Part shown: positions 1-7,747 of the stretch, piece by piece | Numbering within the stretch: position 1 is the first letter of the stretch | Layout of the letters: the number at the start of each line of letters is the position of its first letter | From: Myxococcales bacterium | GTDB lineage: Bacteria; Myxococcota_A; Bradymonadia; UBA7976; UBA1532 | Direction of reading: 5' to 3' | Assembly (NCBI GenBank): GCA_020633435.1 | Contig: JACKDP010000004.1 | Span: forward strand, 372,001-436,000 | Length of the DNA: 64,000 nt | The notes under the pieces: model-generated | The model's input: only the letters and a program-made list of their open reading frames with translations | What the model was told of the DNA's origin: nothing | The model's database searches: none | Made by a program: the position numbers and the translations under genes

Positions 1-539
1 GCCATCGCCCGCACGGCGGCCGTCACCATGTCCTCGCCCGCCACCCCGGGCTCCTCGGGCTCCACGGCCCGCATCGGCACCGGCTCACCCGCCCCCGACG
101 TCGCCTTCGGGGCCGTCCGGGTATCGCGCCACTCTCCCCCCGCCCACCAGAGCGTGCGGGTGTAGCGCTCATCATCCGCCGGCGCGATGTCCCGCTGGAT
201 GGACCCGTCCTTCACCGTCCACTTCTCATCCCACTTCTCATCGCGATCCAGATCGATCTTCAGCCGGTTCGGCATCGCCTCGCCGCTGTCGCGGTACACA
301 TTGATCTTGTAGGGCTTTCCGGCCGTCGCGTCCTTCAGCTTGTCCCCGCTGAGGGGCCGCTTCAGCAGCGCCAGCCCGTCCTGCGCCGCCCCCCCTTGCA
401 CCGCCGGCGGCGGCTCCTCCGCCTCCACCGCCCGCGCCACCGGCGGCGGATCGGGCGCCGGCTCATGCAGCACCACGTACGCCGCCGCCCCCCCGCCCGC
501 GGCCAGGCCGCTCAGCAGCAAGAAGTTCCTCAGCTTCAT
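1..539 (-). CDS. Secreted or membrane-anchored protein, partial (3' end beyond window)
   Basis: The frame reads from ATG at 539 to the left edge without a stop, about 179 residues. It begins MKLRNFLLLSGLAAGGGAAY, a hydrophobic signal or anchor, followed by a Pro/Glu-rich linker. A region then reads LSGDKLKDATAGKPYKINVY, followed by NRLKIDLDRDEKWDEKW. I recall this LKDAT...KINVY...LDRDEKWDEKW signature from myxobacterial exported proteins of unknown function, but I cannot name a family. It is downstream of, and on the same strand as, the triplicated lipoprotein genes, separated by 465 bp, so it may be independently transcribed. The function is unknown. Confidence 0.7.
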   Translation of the reverse strand, partial: MKLRNFLLLSGLAAGGGAAAYVVLHEPAPDPPPVARAVEAEEPPPAVQGGAAQDGLALLKRPLSGDKLKDATAGKPYKINVYRDSGEAMPNRLKIDLDRDEKWDEKWTVKDGSIQRDIAPADDERYTRTLWWAGGEWRDTRTAPKATSGAGEPVPMRAVEPEEPGVAGEDMVTAAVRAM

Positions 540-1004
540 TCGCCCCGCGAGCATCGCACCCCTCCACAGCCGACCCGCCCTCGGCGACGGGAACGGGCCG
601 CAGTATCGCACCCTCCGCGCCCGGACACCTCCTCCATCGAGCCCAGGCGCCCGTCAGCCAGCATCGCGGGTCCCGGCATGACGATCCGTGGCGGCGGCCG
701 GCGTCCTCACGGCCGACACGGCCCCGGACGCACAACGTCCGGCGCTGTCGACGACACGTGGAAGAGCTCGAGCCCCGCCAGGCGCCACGAGCTCGCTTGC
801 AGACACCAGGTCTCTGAAGCCCGAGCCGCGACGAGGGTGAACACCCAGGCCGAGCGGGGAAACAACAGCGAGGCGATCTGGCCGTCGTCGAAGCGCCCGC
901 TCCAGGCGTGGACGTGATCCATCACCGTACTCCCAGAGTGCCGTGAGTTCCTCCGTGGGCAGTCCGCCGGGTCGGCAGGCGAGGCTGGCGGTCACGTCGA
1001 CGAA
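540..1004. other. Intergenic stretch without a supported gene
   Basis: There are 465 bp between the partial gene at the left edge and the first copy of the triplicated lipoprotein gene. A 72-codon minus-strand reading frame at 707-925 has no convincing SD and no recognisable motif, so I do not call it. From about 970 rightward the sequence resembles the spacer that lies between the other lipoprotein copies, so the duplicated unit extends slightly past the end of the gene. Nothing else is seen. Confidence 0.6.
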
Positions 1005-2222
1005 CTATGGGTGGAGCGTGTACGGGTTGGCTGGAAATCCGCCCCAGCACCACACGAAGCCATCGAAGTCGAGGCCGCAGTGGCCATCGTTGGCCGTGAC
1101 GAGCTGCCTGAGCGGCACGGCCGGCAGGCGGTCGTAGTCCGAGTGCTCGGCCACGAGGAAGGGTTCGCCCCCCCAGCAGCTCACCAGGCCAGTGTCGGCC
1201 CGGAGCGCGCAGATGAACCCGCCGTCCCCGAGCGAGATGGACGAGAACGGTCCTGGAGGCGCCGGCTCGCGCACATCGCACTCGGCCTCGCCCGCGAGCG
1301 TCAGGCGGCACCTCAGGCCAGACGGCGCAATCCGCGAGTACGGCCCCTCGAGGACCTGTCGTTCGGGTCCGCAGAAGCTCTCGATGGCCCCCGAGTCTCG
1401 CAGCGCGAAGCAGGCCACCACCTGGACGAAGCGGCCAGCGGGCCGGGGCAGGTACTCCGGCGCGCCCGGCTCATGGCTCCAGCACTCAAGGCTGTCATCC
1501 AGGCGAATGGCACAGGTCACGAACCCCGCCGCCGACACTTGCTTGAAGGGCCCTGGTGGCGCGGGCGCCGCGCCAATCGGGTCCGCGCTCCAGCAATGCG
1601 CTTCCCCGGCGAGGTCGAGGGCGCAACCAATGAGCGGGTTGCCGTCGACAAACGAGAACGGGCCGCGGGGGAGCCACCCGAAGCCATCGTCAAAGATGCG
1701 CTCGCCCCTGTGGATGACCCGCGCGTCGACAGGGCGTGCACCCGCAACGATGCACTCGAGGTGACCATCCGCCAGCCCGCAGATCGAGGACGAAGGCCGG
1801 AAGGGATTCGATGTCAGGAAGTCCCACCGAACCGGCTCCCGCGGGACGTCGACGGTCGCGTCGATGGGAGGCGGCCGGGCGGCGTCGACCACGGTGGCAT
1901 CCGGCCAGCGAGGACCTGCCGCCGCGTCACGCTGGGCCAGCGCCCCCACGTCCGGCGCCCACAACTGGGTGCGGTGGGCGTCGGGTGCCGCGTCGACCGG
2001 GGTGGCATCGGCGTCACCATCCGGGCCGAGGTCTGGCAGCGCGGCGTCGCCCGCGGGGTCGTCGGATCCCGCGTCCAGCCCCGCGAGTCGTCCCGGGCCC
2101 ACCAGGATGGGCGACGCCGGTGGCGCCTCGCAGGCCGCCAGGCAGAGCACGACCAGCAGGTGCGCCCAGCCCACCGCGCCACGCTCCGACCGTGGGGCGG
2201 TGTGGTGATGCTGGATCCTCAT
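1005..2222 (-). CDS. RCC1-like repeat lipoprotein, copy 1
   Basis: This 405-residue protein has an N-terminal signal ending in a lipobox (VLCLAAC, Cys about 31), then an Asp/Ala/Pro-rich linker to about residue 120, then a repeat region. Seven short repeats share a C-x-L...G...C-W core, for example CALDLAGEAHCW, CAIRLDDSLECW, CALRADTGLVSCW and CGLDFDGFVWCW. This is the signature of RCC1/BLIP-II-type seven-bladed beta-propellers, which usually bind other proteins. The start at MRIQHHH is chosen over an upstream in-frame Met because it matches copy 2 and places the lipobox correctly; a G-run sits in the SD position. It is the last of three tandem copies in transcription order and probably a surface or periplasmic lipoprotein. 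Confidence 0.88.
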   Translation of the reverse strand: MRIQHHHTAPRSERGAVGWAHLLVVLCLAACEAPPASPILVGPGRLAGLDAGSDDPAGDAALPDLGPDGDADATPVDAAPDAHRTQLWAPDVGALAQRDAAAGPRWPDATVVDAARPPPIDATVDVPREPVRWDFLTSNPFRPSSSICGLADGHLECIVAGARPVDARVIHRGERIFDDGFGWLPRGPFSFVDGNPLIGCALDLAGEAHCWSADPIGAAPAPPGPFKQVSAAGFVTCAIRLDDSLECWSHEPGAPEYLPRPAGRFVQVVACFALRDSGAIESFCGPERQVLEGPYSRIAPSGLRCRLTLAGEAECDVREPAPPGPFSSISLGDGGFICALRADTGLVSCWGGEPFLVAEHSDYDRLPAVPLRQLVTANDGHCGLDFDGFVWCWGGFPANPYTLHP

Positions 2223-2294
2223 GCGCCCCCCCGTGCCTTCCGGCTCGACGAGGATGGTAGAGCCCGGCGCGAGGCAGGCTGTCACGTCGACGAT

Positions 2295-3509
2295 CTATGG
2301 GTGGAGCGTGTACGGGTTGGCTGGAAGTCCGCCCCAGCACCACACGAAGCCATCGAAGTCGAGGCCGCAGTGGCCGAAGTTGGCCGTGACGAGCTGCCGG
2401 AGCGGCACGGCCGGCAGGCGGTCGTAGTCCGAGTGCTCGGCCACGAGGAAGGGTTCGCCCGCCCAGCAGCTCACCAGGCCGGTGTCGGCCCGGAGCGCGC
2501 AGATGAACCCGCTTTCTCCGAGCGAGATGGACGAGAACGGTCCTGGAGGAGCCGGCTCGCGCACATCGCACTCGGCCTCGCCTGCGAGCGTGAGGCGGCA
2601 GCTCAGGCCAGATGGCGCGATCCGCGAGTACGGACCCTCGAGCACGTGCCGCTCGGGTCGACAGAATGTCTCAATGGCCCCCGAGTCTCGCAGCGCGACG
2701 CAGCTCTCCACCTGGACGAAGCGGCCAGCGGGCCGGGGCAGGTACTCCGGCGCGCCCGGCTCATGGCTCCAGCACTCGAGGCTGTCATCCAGGCGGATGG
2801 CGCAAGTGACCCAGCCCGCCGCTGACACCTGCTTGAAGGGTCCCGCCGGTGGGAGGGCCGCACCGCGAGGGGAGGTGTGCCAGCAATGAGCCTCGCCCTC
2901 CAGGTCAAGGGCGCAGCCCACGAGGACGTTGCCATCGACAGACGAGAGCGGGCCGCGGGGGAGCCAGGCGAAGGTATCGAGGATGCGTTCGCCACCGCGG
3001 ATGACCTGGGCATCGACCGGGCGTGGACCTGCCAGAACACACTCGACGCGGCCAGTCGCCAGCCCACAGACGGTGGACCCCTGCAGGAAGGGATTCGACG
3101 TCAGGGAATCCCACCGAACCGGCTCTCGCGGCACGTCGACGGTCGCGTCGATGGGAGGCGGCCGGGCGGCGTCGACCACGGTGGCATCCGGCCAGCGAGG
3201 ACCTGCCGCCGCGTCACGCTGGGCCGGCGCCCCCACGTCCGGCGCCCACAGCCGGGTGCGGTGGGCGTCGGGTGCCGCGTCGACTGGGGTGGCATCGGCG
3301 CCACCATCCGGGCCGGTGTCTGGCAGCCCGGCGTCGCCCGCGGGGTCGTTGGATCCCGCGTCCAGCCCCGCGGGCCGTCCCGGGCCCACCAGGATGGGCG
3401 ACGCCGGTGGCGCCTCGCAGGCCACCAGGCAGAGCACGACCAGCAGGTGCGCCCAGCCCACCACGCCACGCTCCGACCGCGGGGCAGTGTGGTGATGCTC
3501 GATCCTCAT
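2295..3509 (-). CDS. RCC1-like repeat lipoprotein, copy 2
   Basis: This 404-residue paralogue lies between copies 1 and 3. The N-terminus (MRIEHHHTAPRSERG) and lipobox (VLCLVAC) are almost identical to copy 1. The C-terminal third (LVTANFGHCGLDFDGFVWCW) is near-identical to both neighbours. The middle differs most, for example VCGLATGRVECVLAGPRPVDAQ against ICGLADGHLECIVAGARPVDAR in copy 1. Seven RCC1-like repeats are visible. Seventy-three bp separate it from copy 3 upstream and 72 bp from copy 1 downstream. The G-run just upstream of its start is 8 nt against 7 nt in copy 1. The likely product is a protein-binding surface lipoprotein; its ligand is unknown. Confidence 0.88.
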   Translation of the reverse strand: MRIEHHHTAPRSERGVVGWAHLLVVLCLVACEAPPASPILVGPGRPAGLDAGSNDPAGDAGLPDTGPDGGADATPVDAAPDAHRTRLWAPDVGAPAQRDAAAGPRWPDATVVDAARPPPIDATVDVPREPVRWDSLTSNPFLQGSTVCGLATGRVECVLAGPRPVDAQVIRGGERILDTFAWLPRGPLSSVDGNVLVGCALDLEGEAHCWHTSPRGAALPPAGPFKQVSAAGWVTCAIRLDDSLECWSHEPGAPEYLPRPAGRFVQVESCVALRDSGAIETFCRPERHVLEGPYSRIAPSGLSCRLTLAGEAECDVREPAPPGPFSSISLGESGFICALRADTGLVSCWAGEPFLVAEHSDYDRLPAVPLRQLVTANFGHCGLDFDGFVWCWGGLPANPYTLHP

Positions 3510-3582
3510 GCGCCCCCCCCGTGCCTTCCGGCTCGACGAGGATGGTAGAGCCCGGCGCGAGGCAGGCTGTCACGTCGACGAT

Positions 3583-4749
3583 CTATGGGTGGAGCGTGTA
3601 CGGGTTGGCCGGAAATCCGCCCCAGCACCACACGAAGCCATCGAAGTCGAGGCCGCAGTGGCCATCGTTGGCCGTGACGAGCTGCCGGAGCGGCACGGCC
3701 GGCAGGCGGTCGTAGTCCGAGTGCTCGGCCACGAGGAAGGGTTCGCCCGCCCAGCAGCTCACCAGGCCAGTGTCGGCCCGGAGCGCGCAGATGAACCCGC
3801 CGTCCCCGAGCGAGATGGACGAGAACGGTCCTGGAGGCGCCGGCTCGTGCACATCGCACTCGGCCTCGCCCGCGAGCGTGAGGCGGCACCTCAGGCCAGA
3901 CGTCGCGATCCGCGAGTACGGACCCTCGAGCACGTGCCGCTCGGGTCGACAGAATGTCTCAATGGCCCCCGAGTCTCGCAGCGCGACGCAACTCTCCACC
4001 TGGACGAAGCGGCCAGCGGGCCGGGGCAGGTACTCCGGCGCGCCCGGCTCATGGCTCCAGCACTCAAGGCTGTCATCCAGGCGAATGGCACAGGTCACCA
4101 AACCCGCCGCCGACACTTGCTTGAAGGGCCCTGGTGGCGCGGGCGCCGCGCCAATCGGGTCCGCGCTCCAGCAATGCGCTTCCCCGGCGAGGTCGAGGGC
4201 GCAACCAATGAGCGGGTTGCCGTCGACAAACGAGAACGGGCCGCGGGGGAGCCACCCGAAGCCATCGTCAAAGATGCGCTCGCCCCCGTGGATGACCCGC
4301 GCATCGACAGGGCGCGCACCCGCGACGATGCACTCGAGGCGACCATCCGTCAGCCCGCAGATCGAGGACGAGGGCTGGAAGGGATTCGATGTCAGGAAGT
4401 CCCACCGAACCGGCTCCCGCGGGACGTCGACGGTCGCGTCGATGGGAGGCGGCCGGGCGGCGTCGACCACGGTGGCATCCGGCCAGCGAGGACCTGCCGC
4501 CGCGTCACGCTGGGCCGGCGCGCCGACGTCCGGCGCCCACAGCCGGGCGCGGCGGGCGTCAGTGGCGACCGGCGTGGTGGCGTCCGTCGGCGGCGCCACC
4601 GCGTCTGGGCCTGCGTCAGGCGGGGCGTCGTCGGGTGCGGCGTCCAGACCCACGTCAGGCAGAGTGCCCGGCGAAATCGTAATGGGCGGGGCCGTCGGCG
4701 CTTCGCAGCCTCCAAGAAGGAGAAGCACGAAGACGGCGAGGCGTGTCAT
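3583..4749 (-). CDS. RCC1-like repeat lipoprotein, copy 3 (operon-linked)
   Basis: This 388-residue protein starts at MTRLAVFVLLLLGGCEAP, a short signal peptide with lipobox LGGC (Cys 15). The signal and linker (to about residue 65) are unrelated to copies 1 and 2, and the rest is nearly identical to them. The ATG at 4749 overlaps the TGA of the upstream gene (ATGA), so this copy is translationally coupled to the 534-residue protein and belongs to the operon started by the poly-G promoter. It could be the ancestral, expressed copy, with copies 1 and 2 as later duplicates with a different leader; that is inference. The seven C-x-L...CW repeats predict a beta-propeller. Confidence 0.88.
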   Translation of the reverse strand: MTRLAVFVLLLLGGCEAPTAPPITISPGTLPDVGLDAAPDDAPPDAGPDAVAPPTDATTPVATDARRARLWAPDVGAPAQRDAAAGPRWPDATVVDAARPPPIDATVDVPREPVRWDFLTSNPFQPSSSICGLTDGRLECIVAGARPVDARVIHGGERIFDDGFGWLPRGPFSFVDGNPLIGCALDLAGEAHCWSADPIGAAPAPPGPFKQVSAAGLVTCAIRLDDSLECWSHEPGAPEYLPRPAGRFVQVESCVALRDSGAIETFCRPERHVLEGPYSRIATSGLRCRLTLAGEAECDVHEPAPPGPFSSISLGDGGFICALRADTGLVSCWAGEPFLVAEHSDYDRLPAVPLRQLVTANDGHCGLDFDGFVWCWGGFPANPYTLHP

Positions 4750-6350
4750 TGTCGCTCCCGTGCGATGCTGTCGATGGCCTGGCGACCGTCGCCCGCGGCC
4801 TTCTGGTGGATGCGCGCGGCGACGTCCTCGACCTGCATGCGAATGCCCAGGCCATCCTGCTCCCGGTGCGACCAGCAGCCGATGAAGATGCCCGCGCCCG
4901 CCGATGGGACGGGCACATGGCCATACTTCAGAGGCTGGACGAGTCCGGCATCCCACGGCACGAGGGCGGTGCCCAGCAGCTCCGGCTGCCCTGCGTAGAC
5001 ATCCCGGAGCGAGAAGTCATGAGACACCAGGCGTCGGCGCTGGAAGGGCAGGCCGAAGCCAGCGATGTACTGCCCATTGATGCGAACGGAGTACCCCTCC
5101 ACGTCACGGCTTCGCAGGTTGTCAGGCATCGTCACGACACCCTGAGAGAGCGTCGCGATGGAGAGGGTGAGGCGGAACCGAGAGCAGATTGGCCGGTCGC
5201 CCAGGCCCTGGTGGGCCTCGCTGAAGGTGCGGTTCTGATCCACCGCGACCCGCTGGGGAGAGAGGCCTCGGGCGTCCACCCCGTCGAGCACGGCGGGTAA
5301 CGGCTCTGGCGGGGCTGGATCGAAGCCGACCCGGTGGCCAGGGCCGGCGGCGAAGACCGGCAGGTCTCCCCGTGGCCGGCCGGCCAGGTAGACGTTGCCT
5401 CGGCCGCCCAGGGCCAGCGGCGCGATCGGCGGCTGCACGACCGGCACCGCGTCCGAGATGATCCGGCGCGGATCACCCGCGCCGACCATCGCGGCGACGC
5501 CATCGAACAGCGGCTGCCGGACGGGGACTCGCGAATCGAGGCTTCCAAAAGCCAGGAAGACCCCATCAGCGTTGAGCGCATCGGGTGGCAGCGGCGCTGC
5601 GCCGGGGACGTTGGCCCGCTCGACGGACACCAGGAACGTCACGTCGACCTGGGTTCCGCTCAGCAAGCCCCGCTGCGTACCATCGGCCGGCCGTGGCTGG
5701 TGCTGCACCGCGTAGCCGAAGCGGCGGCCACCGGGCTGGCCATCAAACTCGCCCTCGACCAGATTGAAGACTCTCTCCTCGCGCCCCAGGAAGGGCAGCC
5801 CGAAGAGGCCCGGCGGCAGCCCACGCTCCACGCAACCCGACGTGGCGATCAGCTTCCGGAGCAGATCGCCCAGACCGAATGCGAGATACTCGACCACCGG
5901 CGTCCCCCGACGCTCGGACGCCCCGACGGGCACCGGCGTCTCCCGGACCGTGGCCTCGCCCCCACCGCCGACCACGGCGACCAGCCGACCTCCGCTCGCC
6001 TGGATGGCCTGCGCGGCTCCCGGGGAGGCGAACAACGGGATGGGTCGGAAGAGATCCTCCAGCCCATCGACCTGGCCGCCCGGCAACTCCCGATACGCAG
6101 CGACGGGATCACCGGCCTCGGCCGAGCTTGCGTTGACGTGAGGCACGTCGAAGTCGGTGCTCTGCAGGGTCGTCCAGGGCGCGGGAATCCTTGCCTCGCC
6201 GGGACGCTGGATGAATGGCTCGGGCAGCGGGGGCCCAGGCACGCAGTGGAACGCCTGGGCGGGCAGGTGAATGGGCACCTGCGCCACCGGCGGCAGCCTC
6301 GGCCACCCCTCGAACCGCGGCTGCGGCGAGGGAGGGAAAGGGATCGCCAC
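4746..6350 (-). CDS. Hypothetical 534-residue protein of unknown family
   Basis: GTG start at 6350, one base after the stop of the preceding gene (TGACGTG); the first residues are MAIPFPPSPQPRFEG. No signal peptide or transmembrane segment is seen. Composition is rich in Pro, Gly, Val and Leu, with many short hydrophobic beta-like stretches and single Cys residues. Readable landmarks are EYLAFGLGDLLRKL near the middle and GYSVRINGQYIAGFGLPFQ near the C-terminus. I do not recognise a family. Its position between a small beta-rich protein and a surface lipoprotein, coupled at both ends, suggests the three products work together, possibly as an extracellular or structural assembly. That role is inference only. 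Confidence 0.7.
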   Translation of the reverse strand: MAIPFPPSPQPRFEGWPRLPPVAQVPIHLPAQAFHCVPGPPLPEPFIQRPGEARIPAPWTTLQSTDFDVPHVNASSAEAGDPVAAYRELPGGQVDGLEDLFRPIPLFASPGAAQAIQASGGRLVAVVGGGGEATVRETPVPVGASERRGTPVVEYLAFGLGDLLRKLIATSGCVERGLPPGLFGLPFLGREERVFNLVEGEFDGQPGGRRFGYAVQHQPRPADGTQRGLLSGTQVDVTFLVSVERANVPGAAPLPPDALNADGVFLAFGSLDSRVPVRQPLFDGVAAMVGAGDPRRIISDAVPVVQPPIAPLALGGRGNVYLAGRPRGDLPVFAAGPGHRVGFDPAPPEPLPAVLDGVDARGLSPQRVAVDQNRTFSEAHQGLGDRPICSRFRLTLSIATLSQGVVTMPDNLRSRDVEGYSVRINGQYIAGFGLPFQRRRLVSHDFSLRDVYAGQPELLGTALVPWDAGLVQPLKYGHVPVPSAGAGIFIGCWSHREQDGLGIRMQVEDVAARIHQKAAGDGRQAIDSIARERQ

Positions 6351-6351
6351 G

Positions 6352-6705
6352 TCAGTTCTTCGCCGTCCGGATGGAGGCAGCGAGCAGCGCCGTGGAGCTG
6401 CTGCCGATGGCATAGAGCAAGCGGCAGTAGCGCGTGTTGATCGTCGCAGACACCTCCGTCCGCCCAAGAGCCACGACGGCCGACGACGAGAAGGTGATCT
6501 CGTCCAGGGTGGTGGTGACGGTCTTCCAGTTCTCCAGGTCGTCACTGACCTGAAGGTTGAGGGTGACATCGCTGCTCCCGGTGCGATTGAACAGCTGGGC
6601 CTCCAGCACCGCGGTGCTGCCCTCTTCGACCATGACCGCCTGCGAGTGCTCGATGGGGTTGATACTATCATCGAGGAAGAGCTTCGTCGCGACCTGCTGA
6701 AACAT
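6352..6705 (-). CDS. Small beta-rich protein, first gene of the poly-G-controlled operon
   Basis: This 117-residue protein starts at ATG 6705, preceded by a good SD (AGGAGGG, 6712-6718). The sequence (MFQQVATKLFLDD...) has alternating hydrophobic and polar residues, no signal peptide, no Cys-rich motif and a C-terminus ASIRTAKN. The segment NLQVSDDLENWKTVTTTLDEI looks like successive beta-strands. No family is recognised. It is followed after one base by the GTG of the 534-residue gene. It is preceded by a sigma-70-like promoter whose spacer is a 16-nt homopolymer. The ORF extends further upstream in frame, but that extension crosses the promoter and has no SD. Confidence 0.7.
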   Translation of the reverse strand: MFQQVATKLFLDDSINPIEHSQAVMVEEGSTAVLEAQLFNRTGSSDVTLNLQVSDDLENWKTVTTTLDEITFSSSAVVALGRTEVSATINTRYCRLLYAIGSSSTALLAASIRTAKN

Positions 6706-6738
6706 GCAAGGACCCTCCTGCCTGGGTGGTCCCGTGAC

Positions 6739-6768
6739 ACTACAAGCCGGGGGGGGGGGGGGGGTCAA
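6739..6768 (-). promoter_or_regulatory. Promoter with homopolymeric spacer (candidate phase-variable switch)
   Basis: Read on the minus strand: -35 TTGACC (6768-6763), an 18-bp spacer (6762-6745) made of 14 C followed by GGCT, then -10 TGTAGT (6744-6739). The complete homopolymer is 16 G on the plus strand, 6749-6764, and supplies the last two bases of the -35. An SD (6712-6718) and ATG (6705) follow at suitable distances. Length changes in such a tract would alter -35/-10 spacing, as known for poly-C or poly-G spacers in Bordetella fim and Neisseria porA promoters. The sequence features are seen directly; the switching is inferred. Confidence 0.6.
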
Positions 6769-6916
6769 GGAGAATCGACCCCCCTCGGATTTCCCCGGCC
6801 GACACCCGCACTCGTCACTGGTACCCGCGGGCCTGGAGGCTGGACATCGCACGTCCCTGCCACCCGCCTGTCGGGCAGCATGACAGGGCAGCGGTCGGTG
6901 CTCAAGCCGCATGCCG

Positions 6917-7747
6917 TCAGCGGGTGTCGACCATGCCGCGCTGCTGGGGGACGGTGCAGTTGCAGTAGCTGTAGTGGCAAGGCTCAGCGTCGGTGCGCAG
7001 GCGGAAGCCGGGGGTGAGCAGGTTGCCCAGGTGTTCCTGCCGGTAGCGGCGGGCGGGGTAGCAGCGGAAGGCTTCGCCGGTGTGGTCGACGATGAAGTAG
7101 CGGGCGCCGGCCCAGCAGGGGCGGCCGGAGAGGTCGGGGTCGATGTGGCCGGTGCCGCCGTGGCCGCCGAGGGCGAGGAGGGCGTCGCGCTCGGCAGGGC
7201 TGTAGGCGATGACGTCGCGGTCTTGCTTCTCGGGCTGGATCTTGAGGGTGACGCCGGCCTCGGCGAAGTGGGCAGCGAGGGCGGGCAGGCGCGGGAGGAG
7301 GGCCCGGGTGGCGACGCAGGTGGCGACGACGCTGCCGGCGTGGCGGGCGCCGAGGCGGGCGAGCTTGTCGCGAAACTCGGTGGCGTCGGCGTACTCGAGG
7401 TGCAGCGAGGCCGAGATGACGCCGGGCTTGCGGCGGGTGGCGTCGGCGAAGCGGGCGAGGTCGGCGTCGGGGCTGCTGAGGTTGGTGACGACGCTGACGC
7501 GCAGGCCGGCGGCGGCGAGGCTCTCCACGGCGTCGAGGAAGTGGGGGTGGCGGAAGGGCTCGCCGCCGGAGAGCTTGATCTCCCAGTCGCCGGGCAAGGC
7601 CGCGAAAGCGCTGAGGAATCGGGGCAGGTCGCGGGCCCACTGGGCGCGGGACTCGACGAAGCGCTGGGTGCAGTACGAGCACCGGTAGTTGCAGGTGGTG
7701 TTCATGTTCCACGACACCACGCCCTCGAGCGGGTAGTGGGGCGTCAC
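6917..7747 (-). CDS. Radical SAM protein with SPASM-like C-terminal cysteines (third of three)
   Basis: This 276-residue protein has a GTG start overlapping the TGA of the upstream gene (GTGA). The radical SAM cluster motif CNYRCSYC (CX3CX2C, Cys 19/23/26) is followed by the GGEPF motif (SGGEPFRHPHF). At the C-terminus a Cys in GRPCWAG, one in EAFRCYP and three in CHYSYCNC probably ligate an auxiliary iron-sulfur cluster, as in SPASM/twitch enzymes. It is clearly paralogous to the preceding gene, sharing IVDHTGEAF/TVDKDGEAW, LGNL/LGNV and CTVPQQRGM/CTVPANRGM. The substrate is unknown; it most likely acts on a peptide or on a product of the same cluster. Confidence 0.88.
   Translation of the reverse strand: MTPHYPLEGVVSWNMNTTCNYRCSYCTQRFVESRAQWARDLPRFLSAFAALPGDWEIKLSGGEPFRHPHFLDAVESLAAAGLRVSVVTNLSSPDADLARFADATRRKPGVISASLHLEYADATEFRDKLARLGARHAGSVVATCVATRALLPRLPALAAHFAEAGVTLKIQPEKQDRDVIAYSPAERDALLALGGHGGTGHIDPDLSGRPCWAGARYFIVDHTGEAFRCYPARRYRQEHLGNLLTPGFRLRTDAEPCHYSYCNCTVPQQRGMVDTR

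Larger units (their letters stand above)
993..4560. repeat. Tandem triplication of a ~1.29 kb unit (units 993-2282, 2283-3570, 3571-~4560)
   Basis: The same landmark (CACGTCGACGA then CTATGGGTGGAGCG) begins at 993, 2283 and 3571, giving periods of 1290 and 1288 bp. Each unit holds the coding part of an RCC1-like lipoprotein. Units 1 and 2 also share the gene start and about 60 bp upstream of it. Homology of unit 3 stops near 4560, where its N-terminal coding region becomes unrelated. Identity is very high but patchy: unit 3 matches unit 1 almost exactly over about 4060-4350 and matches unit 2 over about 3890-4005. This pattern fits duplication followed by gene conversion. Confidence 0.9.

Noticed and set aside
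707..925. 72-codon minus-strand frame
   Set aside because: No SD, motif or conserved context; left as unannotated intergenic sequence.
1011..2825. Long plus-strand open frame of 604 codons opposite the lipoprotein copies
   Set aside because: It is antisense to two real repeated genes, Arg/Pro-rich and without motifs, as expected of GC-rich shadow frames.
4746..6705. Prophage capsid or tail genes
   Set aside because: No terminase, portal, integrase, lysis or other phage gene in the window; beta-rich composition alone is not evidence.
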